Shown one piece after another: positions 60,573 to 64,000 of a DNA stretch of 64,000 nucleotides. Every line of letters starts with the position of its first letter. Within the stretch, counting starts at the first letter, position 1. A program made the position numbers and the translations under genes. Origin of the DNA: Intestinibacter sp964449895 (GTDB taxonomy: Bacteria > Bacillota > Clostridia > Peptostreptococcales > Peptostreptococcaceae); assembly GCA_964449895.1 (NCBI GenBank), contig CAYVBY010000004.1, forward strand, positions 87,724 to 151,723, in the 5' to 3' direction. The notes under the pieces are model-generated. The model made no database searches. It saw only the letters and a program-made list of their open reading frames with translations, and had not been told where the DNA came from.

Positions 60573-63377
60573 TTAGTTATTTGCTGATAATTTATTTACT
60601 GTTGTTGATTTATATTTGTAAGGAGAATACACTGTATAGATATTTCCTTTACTATCTTTATAAGTTGCATAAGCACTTGCAGTTATTTCAGCATCAAATT
60701 GTGCTTCTGGTATACCTACTAAAGTTCCTAGATATGTAACATAATTTTCTTTTTCATTTACTTCATAGTTCACTTTACCTACAGATATAACTGCTTTTTT
60801 AGTATTTAATGTTAATATTTCACCATCACTTAAGAAATTAATTGGTAATATTATAGTTCCTTTTTCTATTAATTCATCACCATCATTATAAATTTTAGTA
60901 CCAAATCTTATACCATTCTTATCATTTCTAACTTGTGCTCCAAGCATTTCAAAATGAGCATATTTAGCTGTAAAAGTTACATCTTGAGTATAAGTTTTTC
61001 CTGATTCGTATTTAGTAGTTATATCATTTACATCTGAATACCATCCTACAAAAGTATATCCTTCTTTAGTTGGTGCTTCTGGAGAATAATCTAAAGACTC
61101 ATCTTCTGAAACTGATTTTACTACTGATTCAGTTCCATTATTTGCATCAAATGTTACATTTACAGTACTTTTTTTAGTTGCTATAGCAATTACATTTCTT
61201 GAATCATTTTTGTAGTATATAGTTCCATCACTATCACATACAGGACTTGCTATACAATATTGAGATAATTCAGATGGAACTTCAAATAATTCACTATATT
61301 TAGCTTCTGTTTGTCCTGGAGCATCTTCGATTACAGTAATGCCTCCTGGAGATGCATTATATGTACAATAAACATATACTTTTCCATTTTCTGATTTTTC
61401 ATAAGCTGTACTTAATAATACAGAACCTTGTGGATATCCTTTTAAAGGCACTTCATATATAGTATCCAATGTTTTTGCATCTGCTACTATAAGTGCTCCT
61501 GCATTATTGATTGATCCTGTTCCATAATAAACTCTTCCATTATATACAGTTGGTGTTGATGTACATTGAACTTGATTTTCTCCTTTTATTAAAGTACTTT
61601 TATCAAATGTACCATTTGCATTTACTTTTACTGTATATAAATATCCAGCTTTAGTTGTAAAGAATATTCTATCTAATGTTTTGTCATAAGAAATAGTAGA
61701 ACGTTGATCACCTTCAACCTCTATAGAATCTATTACTTTACCAGTATTTTTATTTAAACTATAAACATGTCCTGTTCCTTTAGTTCCATTTTCTCCATCG
61801 TCTGTTCCTATTATAAGATTGTCACCTGTTATATAAGCTCCAGCCCAATAGAATCCACCTTTTACAGTAAATTTCCAAGATGCATATTTAGTCTCGTCAG
61901 TCTTAGTTATATCTTCATCAGTTGTTGTTAAGCATACAAAATCTGCATCCTTAGTTTCACCATTCCAAAAACCTAAGTATACATTTCCATCAGATGAAGC
62001 TATTGGAGATAATGATTGTCCTCCAAAAGATTCACTTACCCAAAGTGATTTTAATGTTTTTGCATCAAAAGCTTGAACTATACCTGATGATAAAGGTACT
62101 ATTATCATTTTATCTGTATATATAGGTGGTGTATATCCAAAGTTTGGAGTTTTTACCATAGTTCCTTCAGCTACTTTATTTCCGTCTTTTTTACTTAATT
62201 TATAAATTTTTGTTCCACTCATAACTACTACTGAATCATCTACTACTATTTGAACACTTGGTGAATCTGACCAACTTGTTCCTAATAAAGTATTCCATTT
62301 TATATATGATTCTTGAGAATTTCTAGGTGTTTTAGCATTAGTTATACCCATATTCTCATCATTTCCTCTGAAATTTTTCCATTCAGCAACTACTTCTTTT
62401 AAATTGTTAGCAGGTGCTTTTTCTAATGTTACATTGACCTCTTGAGCTCCTGGTTTAAGCTCTATTTCTTGTTTATTTACAATATAACCATATTTTGTAA
62501 CTATTAAAGTGTATGTTTCACCTGCAAGTAGGTCTTGATAATTTCCACTTCTTCCTAATTCAACTCCTGTAGAATCTATAAGTCTTATATTTACACCTTC
62601 TAAATTTGATTTCACAGTTAAAGAAGCTTTATCTACTTCTTTTATAGTTAAATTATATATATTTTCACCATTGCCATCTTCTCCAGCAATAGCTACTGAA
62701 ATATTATTAGTTGAAGCGTTTAATTTTACATTTACACCGTCTTCTCCTAATACTTCTCCATTTACTGTTATTTTACTTAATGTAGTATTTATATTTGCAC
62801 TAGCTTTTATTAAAACTGACTCTGAGCCTTTATGTATAGTTGCTGTGTATTCATTTTTAGCTACTGTAAATTCTGGATTTAAAGCTATTTCTTTTCCATC
62901 TATACTTGCAGTAAGTGATTTTAATGCTGCTTTTCTAACTACAGATATAGTATATGTTTTTGTTTCAGATTCATCATCTGAAGTCACAGTAACATTTATT
63001 ATATTTTTACCATATTTTAAATTAGAAACCCTTCCTGCAGATGTAGCTGTTTTTTGTTCTCCTTTGTAATTTGTATAAGTAATTTTTACTGTCGAATCTT
63101 CATTTTCAGCTGTAGCTTTTACAGTTATCGAATCTGTTGAATAAGGTAAATCAGGCAAAGTATAATCTAATATATCCGGACTAAAACTTGGTGATAAAGT
63201 TTTGCCTGTAACACTTAATGAAGAAAGATTACATTTACTTTCCTCTACTGTTAATTGCTCTAAAGATGTTTTTTCTTTTACTTCTTGAGCTGCAACAATT
63301 AATACTGGATTTGACAAAGATAATGTAATTGCACAAGTTGTCATTAAACTGATTGTCTTTTTGGATAACTTATTCAT
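60573..63377 (-). CDS. large secreted protein: cadherin-like, PEGA-like, PQQ-type propeller and InlB repeat domains
   Basis: A 934-residue exported protein with a signal peptide (ISLMTTCAITLSLSNPVLIVAA). Domains in order: two cadherin-like beta sandwiches (about 50-150 and 150-245), a PEGA-like domain (SLTVKSNLEGVNIRL ... LEKA, about 250-320), a PQQ-type beta propeller (about 335-735, with repeats such as NVYLGFWNGETK and RVYYGTGSINNAG), an InlB-type B repeat (VTFDANNGTES ... GYTFVGWYSD), and a C-terminal module of about 125 residues shared with the 828-residue protein. The propeller has no methanol-dehydrogenase active-site pattern that I can see, so a binding role is likelier. ATG follows GGGAGG. 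Confidence 0.82.
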   Translation of the reverse strand: MNKLSKKTISLMTTCAITLSLSNPVLIVAAQEVKEKTSLEQLTVEESKCNLSSLSVTGKTLSPSFSPDILDYTLPDLPYSTDSITVKATAENEDSTVKITYTNYKGEQKTATSAGRVSNLKYGKNIINVTVTSDDESETKTYTISVVRKAALKSLTASIDGKEIALNPEFTVAKNEYTATIHKGSESVLIKASANINTTLSKITVNGEVLGEDGVNVKLNASTNNISVAIAGEDGNGENIYNLTIKEVDKASLTVKSNLEGVNIRLIDSTGVELGRSGNYQDLLAGETYTLIVTKYGYIVNKQEIELKPGAQEVNVTLEKAPANNLKEVVAEWKNFRGNDENMGITNAKTPRNSQESYIKWNTLLGTSWSDSPSVQIVVDDSVVVMSGTKIYKLSKKDGNKVAEGTMVKTPNFGYTPPIYTDKMIIVPLSSGIVQAFDAKTLKSLWVSESFGGQSLSPIASSDGNVYLGFWNGETKDADFVCLTTTDEDITKTDETKYASWKFTVKGGFYWAGAYITGDNLIIGTDDGENGTKGTGHVYSLNKNTGKVIDSIEVEGDQRSTISYDKTLDRIFFTTKAGYLYTVKVNANGTFDKSTLIKGENQVQCTSTPTVYNGRVYYGTGSINNAGALIVADAKTLDTIYEVPLKGYPQGSVLLSTAYEKSENGKVYVYCTYNASPGGITVIEDAPGQTEAKYSELFEVPSELSQYCIASPVCDSDGTIYYKNDSRNVIAIATKKSTVNVTFDANNGTESVVKSVSEDESLDYSPEAPTKEGYTFVGWYSDVNDITTKYESGKTYTQDVTFTAKYAHFEMLGAQVRNDKNGIRFGTKIYNDGDELIEKGTIILPINFLSDGEILTLNTKKAVISVGKVNYEVNEKENYVTYLGTLVGIPEAQFDAEITASAYATYKDSKGNIYTVYSPYKYKSTTVNKLSANN

Positions 63378-63493
63378 ATTTTTTCCTCCCTTGTAATTAA
63401 ATATACATACTTATATTTATTATACTGCCTTAATTATACAATATATTTTTAAAGCCAAAAGTATGATTTTATTACTACTACTTTCTTCAAAAA

Positions 63494-63513
63494 AGTACTA
63501 CTAAATTAGTACT
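63494..63513. promoter_or_regulatory. candidate operator AGTACT-N8-AGTACT
   Basis: Perfect AGTACT palindromic half-sites around an 8-bp spacer, 117-136 bp upstream of the 934-residue protein start; counterpart of 59349-59368. Confidence 0.55.
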
Positions 63514-63573
63514 TTACATACTTATAAAACTAATTTATTATTAGAAATAAATTAATAGGAGATGAAAAACTTT

Positions 63574-63732
63574 ATGGAAATTAAATATAAATGTCCTGTC
63601 TGTAATGAAAATGTAATAATAAAATTATCAGATATTGATAAAACTATTAGATGTCCTAAATGTAATCTAAAAATAAATGTAAAAAAGGATGCTAATTTTG
63701 ATAAAAACCTTAAATTTTTAAAAAATAAATAA
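63574..63732 (+). CDS. small zinc-ribbon protein
   Basis: A 52-residue protein with two CPxC knuckles (KCPVCNENV and RCPKCNLKI) spaced as in a zinc ribbon, then a basic tail. Such mini-ribbons often bind nucleic acid or protein; no function can be given. AGGAG lies 12 bases before this ATG; an in-frame ATG at 63562 directly abuts the same site and is too close. A T-rich region follows the stop. Confidence 0.65.
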   Translation: MEIKYKCPVCNENVIIKLSDIDKTIRCPKCNLKINVKKDANFDKNLKFLKNK

Positions 63733-63852
63733 TTTCTCCAAAAGGATATAAACTAAATAATTGTTAGTTTGTATCTTTTTTTATTTTCTAAAAATTCATT
63801 TAAAAATTAATCATTATATACTTAATTTAATATATATTCTAATAAAAAAATA

Positions 63853-63893
63853 AAAGAGATATAAGATAGATTTTACTCTAAATTATATCCCTT
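63853..63893 (-). terminator. terminator of the gene at the window's right edge
   Basis: Hairpin AAGAGATATAA.. / ..TTATATCcCTT with loop region ATAGATTTTACTCTA and a T-rich tail on the minus strand. Confidence 0.85.
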
Positions 63894-63933
63894 CTATAAT
63901 CAAATTTGTAATTTAGTTAGAAAATTTTTATAT

Positions 63934-64000
63934 TTATAAATTTTCCCATTCTTCTTTCCAGTCTATATTATTTCCTAATAAATCAAAAACTGATATAGAT
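63934..64000 (-). CDS. 3' end of an unknown gene, cut by the window edge
   Basis: The last 22 codons of a minus-strand frame, ending VFDLLGNNIDWKEEWENL before TAA at 63934, followed by a terminator. The stretch LLGN.I.WKEEW occurs at the ends of various clostridial phage or DNA-modification proteins in my recollection, but this is too short to assign. Confidence 0.55.
   Translation of the reverse strand, partial: SISVFDLLGNNIDWKEEWENL

Noticed and set aside
1..64000. CRISPR array, tRNA, rRNA, insertion sequences, prophage
   Set aside because: No regular repeat-spacer pattern, cloverleaf, rRNA core sequence, transposase frame or phage structural gene was recognised on either strand.

Overview
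The window is AT-rich (well under 30% GC by eye) and comes from a spore-forming, amino-acid-fermenting, low-GC Gram-positive bacterium. A member of the Peptostreptococcaceae, close to Clostridioides, Paraclostridium, Paeniclostridium or Romboutsia, fits best. The evidence is a Csp-type germination subtilisin, the cotJABC spore-coat operon, a PfoR-like membrane protein, a DUF1540 protein, a CD3324-family protein, a glycine riboswitch on an alanine/glycine:sodium symporter, and strong GGAGG-type ribosome binding sites. The genus is inferred from gene content, not from a marker gene. I saw no rRNA, tRNA, CRISPR array, transposase or prophage gene.

Layout. 1-5 kb: Csp-like protease (cut by the window edge), a small protein, an orphan PAS histidine kinase and an Ig-like surface protein, all on the minus strand. 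5-13 kb: PfoR-like EIIC protein, TPR protein, a nitrite/sulfite reductase lacking its iron-sulfur half, cupin, PrsA foldase, M18 aminopeptidase and an FAD/Rieske oxidoreductase. 13-22 kb: fructose PTS operon (fruK, fruA) with a BglG/MtlR-type activator, which itself trails a macrodomain-NUDIX-topB operon. 22-24 kb: methylglyoxal synthase, an LUD-domain protein and a formate/nitrite transporter. 24-27 kb: metallophosphoesterase and proBA. 27.9-29.7 kb: tandem glycine riboswitch plus symporter. 29.8-34.9 kb: two-component system, a secreted repeat protein and an unusual trxB-trxA pair. 35-42 kb: pentapeptide-repeat K+ channel, two cysteine-rich small proteins, YczE-like protein, a second nearly identical LUD gene beside a LysR regulator, and a monofunctional glycosyltransferase.

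42-50 kb holds the most novel material. There is a candidate C-rich small RNA with its own promoter and terminator. A 16-codon leader peptide ends inside a perfect 17-bp hairpin that precedes a CD3324-like protein and a MutS2-like ATPase lacking the Smr nuclease. A three-gene unit encodes an intracellular subtilisin, a small protein and a Ser/Thr kinase. 50-56 kb: two DEDDh exonucleases, aldehyde dehydrogenase, TtcA and cotJABC. 56-63.4 kb: two large secreted proteins that share a C-terminal module and a 20-bp promoter-proximal inverted-repeat motif. A small zinc-ribbon gene and the 3' end of an unknown gene close the window.

Themes that connect genes: spore formation and germination (csp, cotJ, possibly the orphan kinase); fructose, methylglyoxal and amino-acid metabolism (fru, mgsA, LUD, proBA, glycine symporter); redox (trx, FAD/Rieske); translation or alarmone stress (leader plus MutS2-like ATPase, small HD hydrolase); and cell-surface proteins. 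Where a strong ribosome binding site sits well inside the longest reading frame, I moved the start to fit it. In three genes the best-placed codon is AUA or AUU rather than AUG, GUG or UUG. All family names are recalled from sequence motifs; no database search was run.
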